DNA of 64,000 nt from G963662905 sp963662905 (GTDB lineage: Bacteria; Bacteroidota; Bacteroidia; Bacteroidales; WRLA01). The position numbers and the translations under genes were made by a program. How positions within the stretch are numbered: position 1 is the stretch's first letter; the number at the start of each line of letters is the position of its first letter. Below the pieces are notes generated by a model. That model saw only the letters and a list, made by a program, of their open reading frames with translations. It was not told the DNA's origin and did not search any database. Location of the stretch: assembly GCA_963662905.2 (NCBI GenBank), contig CAXXFD010000003.1, positions 744,001-808,000 of the forward strand, given 5' to 3'. Positions 32,795-42,267 of this stretch are shown here, in pieces.

Positions 32795-32840
32795 AATATA
32801 TACGGTTAGAAAATTTATAATCCTCAATAAAAAAGCATTA

Positions 32841-34067
32841 TTACTTTTTGTCCTTTAAGAATGTCCACAGCAAAGCCGAAATACCGAGCGAAACCGCACT
32901 GATCAAATAAACAATGCCTTTATTATCTGCATTTTGGATAAAACCGCCCACTACAAAACTGGCAACCAATTGCGGAAGCACAACAGAAAGGTTAAAAATG
33001 CCCATAAAAAAACCCATCTTATGTTTGTTCACTTTCTCGGTCATAATGGCAAAGGGCAGGCTCACGACAGCTGCCCAGCCAATACTCAGCAGTACAAAAA
33101 TGGCATACATGACCACTGCCTCGCGCACGAAGAAATAAATCAGGAAATAGCCCAGTGACATTGAAGCGACCGAAGCTGCATGTGTTTTCACTTTTCCGAT
33201 TTTTTTGGATAATGGTTCCAGCATCACGATAGGGAAAACAGCACCGGCAGCATTAAGGATAAAAAACAGCCACCCGATTTTCGCTCCGAGGCTGGCCGCA
33301 TCGGTAGCATTAAGCCTTTGCTCCAGGAAAGCAAAAGTATAAATGAACATAGTTTGTATTCCCAGCCATGAGAAAAAATGTGCTGCATAAATCTTGATGA
33401 GATCAGGCCAATTTGTTTTGGTAGCTTTGCCCTTGTCTTCTTCAATGTTTTCTACTTCATGAGGTTCTTCGATAAAGAACATGGGCACAATTGAAAAGAG
33501 GAAAACTACGGCAACGCCCACGTAAATCAGGATATAATTACCGAGCAAAGCAGAAATGAGGTATGCGCCGGCACCAAAAAAGTTGGAAATAGCCTGCATC
33601 CAGGTATAGCCTTTGGTACGGGGTGCTCCTTCGGGTGTTACATCAGCGATAATGGAACGGGTTGGGTTAAAACTGATATTGATGGAAAGATCCAATGTCA
33701 GTGCTACAGTAATAGCCACGCCCATAATCGAACCAATTCCCAGTGTTTCATCGATAAGCCCGATATAGGGCAAAGCCAATATGGACAGCGCGGCCAAAAC
33801 TCCGCCAATGATGATAAAGGGCCTGCGTCGTCCGCCCCAAAACCAAACACCATCACTGATCCAGCCAACAATCGGTTGGCCGAGTATGCCGGCAATAGGA
33901 CCGGCAGCCCACACGATTCCGATTTCGTGAATATCAAGTCCGTATTTGGTGCGCAAAATCCAACTCAGAACAGCAATCTGAATGGAAAGCCCAAACCCCA
34001 TGGCTGTAGCCGGTAAGCCCAGTACAACATAGAAAAAGTCTGTTAGTCGTTTTTGAAATGCCAGCAT
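32841..34067 (-). CDS. MFS transporter of the SLC45-like (maltose/sucrose-type) group
   Basis: The 408-residue protein has about 12 membrane helices. PATAMGFGLSIQIAVLSW near the N-terminus and the loop PIVGWISDGVWFWGGRRRPF between helices 2 and 3 (the conserved G-x-x-SD-x…GRRRP motif) are typical of the SLC45/GPH-like sugar porters found beside amylase genes in Bacteroidota. A second loop, VTPEGAPRTKGYTWMQA, is also conserved in that group. It probably imports maltose or short maltodextrins by proton symport. The adjacent amylase supports this role. Confidence 0.82.
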   Translation of the reverse strand: MLAFQKRLTDFFYVVLGLPATAMGFGLSIQIAVLSWILRTKYGLDIHEIGIVWAAGPIAGILGQPIVGWISDGVWFWGGRRRPFIIIGGVLAALSILALPYIGLIDETLGIGSIMGVAITVALTLDLSINISFNPTRSIIADVTPEGAPRTKGYTWMQAISNFFGAGAYLISALLGNYILIYVGVAVVFLFSIVPMFFIEEPHEVENIEEDKGKATKTNWPDLIKIYAAHFFSWLGIQTMFIYTFAFLEQRLNATDAASLGAKIGWLFFILNAAGAVFPIVMLEPLSKKIGKVKTHAASVASMSLGYFLIYFFVREAVVMYAIFVLLSIGWAAVVSLPFAIMTEKVNKHKMGFFMGIFNLSVVLPQLVASFVVGGFIQNADNKGIVYLISAVSLGISALLWTFLKDKK

Positions 34068-34091
34068 GTTTTTAAATTTATATTCACTTTA

Positions 34092-34122
34092 CAAAATTAT
34101 TGTCCCCTCAAAAAAGTACAAA
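34092..34122 (-). promoter_or_regulatory. Promoter for the sugar transporter / amylase unit
   Basis: On the minus strand TTTG (34122-34119), 19 bp, then TAATTTTG (34099-34092) match the Bacteroidota consensus exactly. Transcription would begin near 34085, about 18 nt before the ATG. Confidence 0.65.
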
Positions 34123-34252
34123 AATTATTAAGCAGAACAAGACACTATTAAAGAATCATTGCCTAGCAAAAATCCACATATGAATTACAAGCCCGAAAGT
34201 TAAGAAAATTTATGTCAGTTTGGATAGAAAAACACACATAACCGCAATTGGT

Positions 34253-37129
34253 TTATAAAAAAGCGTTTAAACGTGCATAAAGATCTTCTGCACTAAAAGG
34301 TTTCGAGATATAGGCATCGAAGCCCATTTCCTTAATGAATTGCGATTCATTTCCATGTGCGTATGCAGTGATAGCAACCACAGGTATTTTGATACCCAGT
34401 ATTTTAAGAACAGAAAAAGTTTCCAGTCCATTGAGTCCGGGCATTTGAATATCCATTAAAATCAAATCAAACTTTTTTCCACTGCTTAGGATTTCCACAG
34501 CACGTATTCCATCTTCAGCGTAGGCATGTTGCGCTCCGGTCCTGTTGATATGCGTTGCCAGCAAACGGTAATTTTCGGGCACATCTTCTGCAATCAGGAT
34601 GGATTTTCCTTGCCAGTTGGGATAAGATGCCCCGGTTTCCTTCACACTTTTGCGTTCCTGGATAAAGTTTTGTGGCTTTAAGCCAATACTTAGATAAAAA
34701 GCCGCTGATTTTCCCGGAATAAACCTTATTTGTTCACCAAGACGCCGGCCAAGATAAAATATCAATGACATTAATGGATGATTTTCCGGCTTCAGATCAT
34801 CAAAATTCCCTAAGAAGTTGTCCACTTTTGTATTTGACGAAATGCTGAGATGAAGTTTTTCGTTTTCTTCATACACATCGATAAGGATTTCGGACGTCCC
34901 ACACTCCCAAAAATATTGCAAGATGGTTTGCAGGCATATCAGAAGCATTTGCCTATCGGTAAAAAAACAGACCGAATCAATTTCATGCGAACTTTGCTTG
35001 GAGTAAGTCCACTCCAAATTGATATCCGGCAAAGCAAGAAGCTGGCTTTTCATTGCGCCGGATATATCTTGTAAGTGCATCATCTCGAGCGATAAGCTGT
35101 AATTGGCATCAAGTATTTTGGTATAGGAGCTTAGCAAAAAATAATAGAAACGGTATTCAAGGGTCAAATTGTTTACAGAAAGATCAGTATCAGATGAATT
35201 TACGATAAGCCTTTCCATAAGTTTATGATGGACATAATTCAGCAAATTGATGGTGTCGTTTAATTCTTTGCGGCTGGAATCCCTTGAATCACGGAAAGCT
35301 TTAAGAGCCAAATCATAATAAGTTGGATCATAGAAAACGAGTAAAAACTCGTTCTTATCTGCGGCAACAAGCTTGCTGGTGGAGGCAATAAACCTGCGTT
35401 CGGTACCATCTTTTCGTTTCAGGCCAAAATTCAAATGAGGCATTTTGAATTTATTTGCATCAAATTGCTCCAGGTACTTTTGGAAAGGATCAATATCATC
35501 AATGGATACAAACCTAAAAAAATCCATTGATATCAGCTCCCGATAGTTCATGCCTGTAATTTCCATGAACTTAGAATTCATGTATGAAATCTGGAAATCA
35601 TCTTCGAGGCAAACAGCAGCAAGAGGCAATTTTTGAATGATATTAAGATGATAATCAATTTTTTTATCCTTTTCGCGCATTACCAATTTATTTCTGGCCA
35701 GATCAGCTTTAAGTTTCAAGATATTTTCTCTAAGGTCAATAAAACTTGCTGATTTTTTATTTAAATGCCAAAGGAGAAAGAAAACCGCCCCAATACTGAG
35801 AAGAAGGGCAAGAATTAAAAAGATAATAAAGAACCTGTTAATACCCTGGTTTTGCCCGGGATCATATGATCGGTAATTTTTTCGCTGAGTTAGTTCATAA
35901 CGAAGTAATCCGGCATCATAGCCTGCTTTGTTGTGAAGCCTTTCTTTTTGAAAATCAGTTAAAAGGCGTGAATATTTCAAGATTGAATCGTAAAGGTTTT
36001 GCCGTGAAAAATACGCTATTTCCTTTTCGAGCAGATAGGGATAGTAAAAAGATTTACCTTCTGTTTTGTTTTCATAATACCATGCGGAATCGAGCATCTT
36101 CCGTCCGCTTAAAAAGTCATCATTTTGAAAATAATCGCCGGTAATATTGTTCCATGTGCTCACAATTGCATCAACTGAGCCGTATTTTTTCCTGAAATAC
36201 AAAGCCTTTATATTGGTTTTAATAGTATTTTCCCAATCGCCTTTCAGGCTGTAAACATGAGCCAAACGCGAGAGCATATCGGAATGCTCAATAAGGTTGT
36301 TCGTATCCGAAAGACTCAACGCTTTTTGAAAATAATAAATGGCCGAATCCAATTTCGGGCTGAAAGTATAATGGCAACCGAAAGCATTAAAAAGTAATGC
36401 CTGATCTTCATTGGACGCACCTTCGGGTAATAATTCAGCAAGTCGGTTTACATACATTATTGAGTTCTCTGAGGAATCGAGATGAGAAAGCACTTCAACA
36501 TACGCCATAACCACTTTTGAGGCTCTTCGAAAATCATGTAAGGAAAAAAATATTTTTAAAGCACTGGCAAGGTAGTCTGCTGCCAGTTCAATATTCTCCG
36601 ACAACATTGCAACCCGTGCAATTTTTCTGTCGTTTTGTGCCAGCAAGTAATCATCCCCTTCCTCATTTAAAATAAATTCGGCAAGAAATAACTTTTCCAT
36701 CGCCTGGCTAAAAAGGCTTCGGTGCAAATAAAGATCAGACATTTTCTGAAGCACACCCACAATTCCTTTTTGATTTTTGGCCAAACGAAATTCATCAACG
36801 GCTTTATCGTAATTAATGATGGAATTTCTTGCTTCGCCGGCTGCATAATAAACATCGCCAATAGTTTCATAGGAAATGGCCCTAAAAAAAGAATTAGTAC
36901 TGTTATCGAGCATTTTATAAGCATACAGCAAAGCAAGGTTTTTGTTATTAACGGTATAATGAAGCGCAAAAGCCCGGTTTGCCCGGAATGCAACATTTTT
37001 ATCAATATCCATTAAATTCCGCTCATAATACTGAAGGCTGTCTCTAAGGCCATTACGGACACTGAATTGTGCCAATGCCGATCCTGCAACACAAAACATA
37101 AAAACTAATATCAAGAGGGCATAGCGCAT
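34253..37129 (-). CDS. TPR-PAS-receiver sensor protein with a degenerate histidine-kinase core
   Basis: The 958-residue protein has a signal peptide (MRYALLILVFMFCVAGSALA), about eight TPR-like repeats (about 30-410), one membrane helix (about 428-450, RFFIIFLILALLLSIGAVFF) and a short coiled coil. A PAS domain follows (about 495-620, with FQISYMNSKFMEITGMNYRE). The C-terminal receiver has SILIAEDVPENYRLLATHIN and LILMDIQMPGLNG (Asp893) and ISKPF. Between PAS and receiver the region has the length of HisKA plus HATPase but lacks an HEIRTP-type H-box. Its N-box equivalent reads ICLQTILQYFWECG and its G1 equivalent SISSNTK, so ATP binding and autophosphorylation are doubtful. Confidence 0.82.
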   Translation of the reverse strand: MRYALLILVFMFCVAGSALAQFSVRNGLRDSLQYYERNLMDIDKNVAFRANRAFALHYTVNNKNLALLYAYKMLDNSTNSFFRAISYETIGDVYYAAGEARNSIINYDKAVDEFRLAKNQKGIVGVLQKMSDLYLHRSLFSQAMEKLFLAEFILNEEGDDYLLAQNDRKIARVAMLSENIELAADYLASALKIFFSLHDFRRASKVVMAYVEVLSHLDSSENSIMYVNRLAELLPEGASNEDQALLFNAFGCHYTFSPKLDSAIYYFQKALSLSDTNNLIEHSDMLSRLAHVYSLKGDWENTIKTNIKALYFRKKYGSVDAIVSTWNNITGDYFQNDDFLSGRKMLDSAWYYENKTEGKSFYYPYLLEKEIAYFSRQNLYDSILKYSRLLTDFQKERLHNKAGYDAGLLRYELTQRKNYRSYDPGQNQGINRFFIIFLILALLLSIGAVFFLLWHLNKKSASFIDLRENILKLKADLARNKLVMREKDKKIDYHLNIIQKLPLAAVCLEDDFQISYMNSKFMEITGMNYRELISMDFFRFVSIDDIDPFQKYLEQFDANKFKMPHLNFGLKRKDGTERRFIASTSKLVAADKNEFLLVFYDPTYYDLALKAFRDSRDSSRKELNDTINLLNYVHHKLMERLIVNSSDTDLSVNNLTLEYRFYYFLLSSYTKILDANYSLSLEMMHLQDISGAMKSQLLALPDINLEWTYSKQSSHEIDSVCFFTDRQMLLICLQTILQYFWECGTSEILIDVYEENEKLHLSISSNTKVDNFLGNFDDLKPENHPLMSLIFYLGRRLGEQIRFIPGKSAAFYLSIGLKPQNFIQERKSVKETGASYPNWQGKSILIAEDVPENYRLLATHINRTGAQHAYAEDGIRAVEILSSGKKFDLILMDIQMPGLNGLETFSVLKILGIKIPVVAITAYAHGNESQFIKEMGFDAYISKPFSAEDLYARLNAFL

Positions 37130-37283
37130 AGAAAATCACAATTTCACCGATTTGAGTATAGCTTCAATCGCTCTAAGAGCGTAAAAGTAACAAATTATTT
37201 GAAGCGTTTTTGAACAGATCATATATAATTTTGCTTTTACACCTAATTTTGAGAAAATAACTTGCACCAATTGTAAAATAAAA

Positions 37284-37310
37284 CAAAAAGCCCGATCATA
37301 AAGACCGGGC
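37284..37310 (-). terminator. Terminator after the Spy-like gene
   Basis: On the minus strand GCCCGGTC (37310-37303) and GATCGGGC (37297-37290) pair around TTTAT, followed by TTTTTG, about 30 bp after the 37339 stop. Confidence 0.8.
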
Positions 37311-37338
37311 AAAAATCCGAAAGGAAAATCAATTTGTT

Positions 37339-37773
37339 TTATCGGCCTAAACCACCTCCGCCACCACGGCGGCCTTGTCCATTGCCCCTTCCTCCGCGGG
37401 CATCACGAGGTCGGTTTTGCATGCGTTTCTCTTTGTACTCTTTCCAGAGTTCTTTTTGCTCTGCGGTAAGCATTTCTTCGATTTCCTTATCAATTTTATC
37501 AAATACTTCCTTCGATTGCTGCCTTTTCTTGTCTCTGCTCAGGCTGGTATTTTCCCTGATTTCCTTGATTGCCGGCTCATACTTCAGCTTGATTATCTCC
37601 AATTGGGCAGATTGCTGCTCATCGAGCTTCAATTCGGTTTTCAATTCTTCGAGCATGTTTTCCATACCTGCTTTTGCCGGCTTCCGGTCAGCGGCTTTTT
37701 TCTCTGTAATTTCCTGTGCCGAAAGAGTGATCCCTGCGGCAAGCATAAAGAATAAGATGATTGTTTTTCTCAT
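37339..37773 (-). CDS. Small Spy/CpxP-like periplasmic protein
   Basis: The 144-residue protein has a signal peptide (MRKTIILFFMLAAGITLSAQ). A helical, charged body follows with ELKTELKLDEQQSAQLEIIK and EIEEMLTAEQKELWKEYKEK, the two-helix LTP-like pattern of Spy/CpxP-type and related Bacteroidota proteins that bind unfolded or envelope proteins. The tail (about 120-144) is rich in Gly and Arg. Its exact role is unknown; envelope stress chaperone activity is inferred from pattern only. Confidence 0.65.
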   Translation of the reverse strand: MRKTIILFFMLAAGITLSAQEITEKKAADRKPAKAGMENMLEELKTELKLDEQQSAQLEIIKLKYEPAIKEIRENTSLSRDKKRQQSKEVFDKIDKEIEEMLTAEQKELWKEYKEKRMQNRPRDARGGRGNGQGRRGGGGGLGR

Positions 37774-37929
37774 TTCGTTTAATGTTAATATAGCTATGAC
37801 TATGGAAAGACAAAAAGGTTTAAAATAATCGGTTCTGCTAGAAATATCGTGGGTATTGATAATGTTTGAAACTTAATACCAAGCAGATATTTGGTAATAA
37901 GATACTTGCTAAAATAGAATGAACTCCAA

Positions 37930-38062
37930 CAGATTCCTCCCTCCCGATAACTATCGGAAGTTAGAATGACGCTGTTTTTTGGTGTTGGCAGATACGGCTT
38001 CTCGCTTGGTTCGGCTCCGCTCACCACGGGACGCTCGAAGACCTTTAAGAGCGCTACCAAAA
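37930..38062. repeat. Dispersed intergenic repeat fragments
   Basis: The stretch contains ACAGATTCCTC…CGGAAGTTAGAATGACG and then GGTTCGGCTCCGCTCACCACGGGACGCTCGA-like text. The first part recurs near 60955-61000 and the second near 42045-42080 and in the A/B array spacers. These are non-coding repeats shared across the window. Confidence 0.5.
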
Positions 38063-38073
38063 GAAACGAAAAA

Positions 38074-38928
38074 TCAAGCCAAAGCGATCAGCACAATGGC
38101 AATAACAGCCAGTCCAATGCCCATCCAGTTGATGGTGCGCAGTTTTTCCTTAAAGGCAATAAAACCGACCAATGCAGCTATGGTAACCAAAGCTGCATTA
38201 AAAACCGGAATAAAGAAACTAACGTCCATATGACGCAGTGCATTGATGAAAAAAATGGTAGAATACCAATTAAATGTCCCCAATGCTATTCCTCCAACAA
38301 TACTTTTCCAGTTTATTTTTGTCTTTTTCAGCAGCAACATCCCGCCGAGGATCAACACGCCAAAGACCATTGATACCGAAAAAGCGGTGGCCAGATAAAG
38401 CACAAGGTCATTGCCAATATAATGATGCTCAGCATATTTCATTACAGAATCGTTTGCCCCACTGCCCAGAAACAAAAGAGCCGGGAACAGGATTTGCCTG
38501 CGGTCGAAGCTGTAGCCTTCTTCTTTTTTGAAAGTTAAGTAGAAAGCCAATAAAGCCATCAGGATGCCAATAATTTTTAACAGATTGACCCGGTCTCCAA
38601 TAATCAAAAAACCGAGCATTACAGGAATGATCACCGACATTTTGCTGGTTACCGTAGTTAGGGCCACACCAACTTTTTGTGCCGAAGTACCATAAAACAG
38701 AAAAACAAAAATCAAGGTAAATCCCGTAAGCAAGCTAAATGGAAACCAGATATTTTCGGGCAGTCCGGTAAAAGTAAAGGATGTGGGGGCTGAAAGATAA
38801 CCCAATGCTCCGGCTACAAAATAATTGGTTACAACAGCCGGCATCAACTCCACTTTCCACTTCCCGAAAAGTTTAAAGGTCACCAAAATCATTGTTGAAA
38901 ACAGCAGTGCCAGGGGTAGATAGATCAT
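38074..38928 (-). CDS. EamA/DMT family transporter
   Basis: The 284-residue protein has about ten membrane helices in two homologous halves, the drug/metabolite transporter layout. Helix 4-5 region SKMSVIIPVMLGFLIIGDRV and the second-half VSFFIPVFNAALVTIAALVG followed by FKEKLRTINWMGIGLAVIAI match the EamA pattern. The substrate cannot be predicted. The Met at 38928 (MIYLPLALLF) is preferred to 38952 because it begins directly at the first helix. The upstream flank is a palindromic repeat. Confidence 0.8.
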   Translation of the reverse strand: MIYLPLALLFSTMILVTFKLFGKWKVELMPAVVTNYFVAGALGYLSAPTSFTFTGLPENIWFPFSLLTGFTLIFVFLFYGTSAQKVGVALTTVTSKMSVIIPVMLGFLIIGDRVNLLKIIGILMALLAFYLTFKKEEGYSFDRRQILFPALLFLGSGANDSVMKYAEHHYIGNDLVLYLATAFSVSMVFGVLILGGMLLLKKTKINWKSIVGGIALGTFNWYSTIFFINALRHMDVSFFIPVFNAALVTIAALVGFIAFKEKLRTINWMGIGLAVIAIVLIALA

Positions 38929-38953
38929 ATTGGGTGTTTTAAAAACCTTCAAC

Positions 38954-38996
38954 CATCAAAACCTTCAAGGTTTTTAAAACCTTGAAGGTTTTGATG
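38954..38996. repeat. Perfect palindrome with 21-bp arms
   Basis: Arms of 21 bases (left starts CATCAAAACCTTCAAGG) surround a single T. The sequence lies between the EamA gene and the P-loop kinase gene on the minus strand. It can form a strong hairpin and may serve as terminator or mRNA processing site. Confidence 0.8.
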
Positions 38997-39029
38997 ATGA
39001 TTGAAGGTTTTGATGATGATTGAAGGTTT
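38984..39029. repeat. 19-bp tandem repeat, about 2.4 copies
   Basis: GAAGGTTTTGATGATGATT is repeated in tandem from 38984, 39003 and partly from 39022, running into the stop codon of the P-loop kinase gene. It overlaps the right arm of the palindrome. Confidence 0.8.
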
Positions 39030-39585
39030 AGGTAACGCTTTTAGGAAGGATTTTTCCTAACTGTTCATAAAGTTTATCAATCGAATTATTATTATAAAGC
39101 ACATAATCAGCCATTTCGATGCAGCGGCGAAGGTTTTGTTTGTTTGGATCATTGGTATCCATTTCGCGTTCTTCGTTTTGCACAAAAGTTTCAAAACTCA
39201 CCGAGTCTGTTGCGGATTTGCGTTTGCTAATCCGCTCATAGCGCAATTTCCGGTCGGCATCAACGGCAAAAAGGGTAAATGCTCCTTTTGATCTGAGTGA
39301 TTCAATCTCGCCGGGCGTGCGGATGCTTTCAATAATGCAATTCTGACCGCTTTGTGCTGCTTCATCATATAAGCAATCAGTAACATAGGAGGGGCTGTGT
39401 TCTGCACGCAGCTTATTGGCCAGCTCCGTCATGGTATCGCGGTTTACATCCAGACCCTCTTCTTTTAGTTTTCTTGTCAGGAAATCGCGTACTGAATAAT
39501 GTTGAAACCCATAACGCTCAATAAGATATTCCACCACAGTTCCTTTTCCGGCTCCGAGGGTTCCTGTTATTCCAATTACAATCAT
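39028..39585 (-). CDS. P-loop nucleoside/nucleotide kinase-like protein (dephospho-CoA-kinase-like)
   Basis: The 185-residue protein starts with a Walker A loop (GITGTLGAGKGTVVEYL). An ESIRTPGEIESL segment near residue 90 and RYERISKRKSATD near 125 resemble the lid and base-binding regions of dephospho-CoA kinase-like and dNMP-kinase-like P-loop proteins. Substrate is uncertain. The ATG lies 1 bp after the pgi stop, so the two genes are surely cotranscribed. Confidence 0.75.
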   Translation of the reverse strand: MIVIGITGTLGAGKGTVVEYLIERYGFQHYSVRDFLTRKLKEEGLDVNRDTMTELANKLRAEHSPSYVTDCLYDEAAQSGQNCIIESIRTPGEIESLRSKGAFTLFAVDADRKLRYERISKRKSATDSVSFETFVQNEEREMDTNDPNKQNLRRCIEMADYVLYNNNSIDKLYEQLGKILPKSVT

Positions 39586-39586
39586 C

Positions 39587-41236
39587 TTAACGTCTTGATT
39601 TATAATAATTAATCAATCCATTTGTGCTCACATCATGGTCTTTTACAATCTCTTCATTTTCCAGTTCCGGCAGGATTTTGCGTGCAAGCTGTTTTCCCAG
39701 TTCCACGCCCCATTGGTCGAAACTGAAAATATTCCAGATGATGCCCTGAACGAAGATTTTATGCTCAAACAAAGCAATGAGCATTCCGAGCACTTCCGGT
39801 GTCAATTGGTCATAAATGATCGAATTTGTAGGGATATTCCCTTTAAAAACTTTGAACGGCAGGAGTTTCTCAATTTCTTCATCTGATTTCCCCTGTGCAC
39901 GCAATTCTGCTTCGGCTTCTTCGGCTGATTTCCCGTTCATCATGGCTTCGGTTTGCGCAAAGAAATTGGAAAGCAGTTTCCGGTGATGGTCTTCCAGCTC
40001 GTTCAGCGGTTTTGCGGCTGCCATAAAAGTAGAAGGAATCAGGTTGGTGCCCTGGTGAATCAACTGGTAAAAAGAATGCTGGCCGTTTGTTCCCGGCTCA
40101 CCCCAAACAACCGGGCTGGTGGCATAGTCCACTTCTGCTCCGGCACGGTCAACAAATTTGCCGTTGCTTTCCATAACCGCCTGCTGGAGGTAGGCCGGAA
40201 GACGATCCAGATATTGATCATAGGGCAAAACGGCTTCGGTTTCTGCTTTATGGAAATCGGCATACCAGACACCGAGCAAAGCCAGAATTACAGGCATATT
40301 CTCTTTAAAATCAGCTGTTTTAAAATGATTGTCCATTGCTTCGGCACCACGCAACAGCTCTTCAAAGCGTTCGTAGCCCACCGAAATAGCAATGCTCAGC
40401 CCAACTGCCGACCAAAGGGAATAACGGCCACCAACAAAATCCCAGAAGCGGAACATATTGCTTTCGCTGATTCCGAATTCTCCAACAGCTTCGGTATTTG
40501 TTGAAATGGCCACAAAATGATTAGCCACATCTGCCTCGTTGGCATCACTGTTCAGGAACCAATTGCGCGCTGTATGCGCATTGGTCATGGTTTCCTGTGT
40601 GGTAAAAGTTTTGGAAACGATCAGGAAAAGTGTGGTTTCGGGATTGAGGTTTTTGAGTGTCTCGTGCATATGGGCACCGTCCACATTGCTCACAAAATGC
40701 ATGTTCAGGCGTTCGTGGCTGTAGTGCTCCAGTGCTTTACATACCATTACCGGCCCCAGGTCTGAACCACCAATGCCAATATTAACAACATCCCGGATTT
40801 TCTTTCCTGTAAAGCCTTTCCATTCGCCCGAGCGCACGTTTTCCGAAAAATCGCGCATTTGAGCACGGACTTTCCGGATTTCAGGCATAACATCCTGCCC
40901 ATCAAGCATTATTGGCTGAACTGACAAATTGCGCAAGGCAATATGCAGCACCGCACGGTTTTCTGTTTCATTGATTTTTTCTCCGGAAAACATTGCTTCA
41001 ATCCCTTCCTTCAATGCGCATTGCCCGGCAAGATCGTTCAAAAGTTCCATTGTCTCGCTGTCGATCAGGTTTTTGGAATAATCCAGCATCAGAGGACCAA
41101 AAGCCATACTGAAACGCTCAAACCTTTGCTCATCTGAACGGAACAAATCTTTTAAATGCAATGCCTGCATATGGTTGAAATTCTTTTGCAATTTCTTCCA
41201 ACTCTCTGTCTTCGTGGGATTAATAGATTTTAGCAT
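39587..41236 (-). CDS. pgi: Glucose-6-phosphate isomerase
   Basis: The 549-residue enzyme interconverts glucose 6-phosphate and fructose 6-phosphate. Characteristic motifs are VNIGIGGSDLGPVMV near 150, FLIVSKTFTTQETMTNA near 205, GGRYSLWSAVGLSI near 265, the catalytic-Glu segment VVWGEPGTNGQHSFYQLIHQ near 375 and SFDQWGVELGKQLA near 505. The length matches the standard bacterial enzyme. It connects the two alpha-glucan units in this window to glycolysis. A -7-like TAATTTTG lies on the minus strand at 41267-41260, but its -33 partner is unclear. Confidence 0.95.
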   Translation of the reverse strand: MLKSINPTKTESWKKLQKNFNHMQALHLKDLFRSDEQRFERFSMAFGPLMLDYSKNLIDSETMELLNDLAGQCALKEGIEAMFSGEKINETENRAVLHIALRNLSVQPIMLDGQDVMPEIRKVRAQMRDFSENVRSGEWKGFTGKKIRDVVNIGIGGSDLGPVMVCKALEHYSHERLNMHFVSNVDGAHMHETLKNLNPETTLFLIVSKTFTTQETMTNAHTARNWFLNSDANEADVANHFVAISTNTEAVGEFGISESNMFRFWDFVGGRYSLWSAVGLSIAISVGYERFEELLRGAEAMDNHFKTADFKENMPVILALLGVWYADFHKAETEAVLPYDQYLDRLPAYLQQAVMESNGKFVDRAGAEVDYATSPVVWGEPGTNGQHSFYQLIHQGTNLIPSTFMAAAKPLNELEDHHRKLLSNFFAQTEAMMNGKSAEEAEAELRAQGKSDEEIEKLLPFKVFKGNIPTNSIIYDQLTPEVLGMLIALFEHKIFVQGIIWNIFSFDQWGVELGKQLARKILPELENEEIVKDHDVSTNGLINYYKSRR

Positions 41237-42267
41237 ATCTGTTTTTTTGAATTAACAGCCAAAATTAACAAATTAATGTTAGCTGGGTTTTAAGAGTTTG
41301 AAAAATTAGATGAAGTATATGGATCACGGCTTCTATATGCCAAATCTAATCTGTATAATTCACATAATTTCTATTACGAAAGCAAATCACTTCAACAGAA
41401 GGGGATGCTTAATATTCAGTACTAAACACGGAATTCTTCAATATTCAGAATGCCTTAGCCAAAAAGATATAAGGTAACACCGATTGAAGCGGGTTATTTA
41501 TTAAGCAGCAAGTCCCCGCCCTAAAAGGCTGCTTAGAATACCATGCACATTATCCTGCCCCAAAACCATAGTACAGCTACGTTCTATTACCAATATTCCA
41601 CTATCAGCTTCATTTCAATAAACTTTAATATTAAATTAATCCAGACACTCAAAAGCCTTTACACATCATACTTATGTAAATACTGCCATGTGTCAAAAAT
41701 ATTTATACCAAAAAAAAACAAAGATTTATAATACTGGTTTTTAGGTATTTAAATGTGTTGATATTTTGTTTTAAAAAAAAAGAGAAATTCTACTGAATAT
41801 TATTTCATAAAAATTATTACTTTTGTAGATGTTAATCCGGATTACAAACGTTCATTTTAGGAAAAATTTAAGCAAAACCTTAGGGGCATAAGCCTTATAA
41901 GCAACAACCAAAATCAAAAATTGATATTATGAAAAAGAAATTTAAGAATCGGTTAGACTTTGATCCATAAGCATCATTTAAAAAAATGAGCATAACCTAA
42001 TGAGGTCTTTCCTCATCCTGAATATTTATCGGCCTCTCGACTCCCTTCGGCTTACTTCGGCTTCGCTCAGCACAGGACGCTCAGGGAACACGCTCGAGGA
42101 CCTTAGATTGAGGTTGAACACTTAAAATTAAGATCCCTGAGCGGTTTAGATTGAGGTTGAATACTTAAAATTAAGGTTCCTGAGTGGAGTAGAAGGGCCG
42201 ATTTTAATAAGAAACACCCAAAGTGCTAAAACAAATTTTCAGATTAACAACAAACAAAAACAGAATC
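41237..42267 (+). other. Long intergenic region before the A/B array
   Basis: About 1 kb without a supported gene. It contains a -7-like TACTTTTG at 41818-41825, a 13-codon frame (41929-41970, MKKKFKNRLDFDP) and, from about 42030, repeats like those between array genes. The frame at 41543-41731 lacks protein-like composition. Confidence 0.5.
42103..42188 (+). repeat. Two tandem copies of the 43-bp array spacer motif
   Basis: TTAGATTGAGGTTGAAcACTTA-type text begins at 42103 and again at 42146, exactly 43 bp apart. It precedes GAAGGGCCG at 42192-42200. The same motif occurs once in each A-to-B spacer of the array. Confidence 0.75.

Noticed and set aside
41543..41731. 62-codon plus-strand frame before the array
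   Set aside because: Composition is that of AT-rich non-coding DNA and it has no neighbour support.
41929..41970. 13-codon frame MKKKFKNRLDFDP
   Set aside because: It could be a leader peptide or the remnant of a gene, but nothing supports translation.
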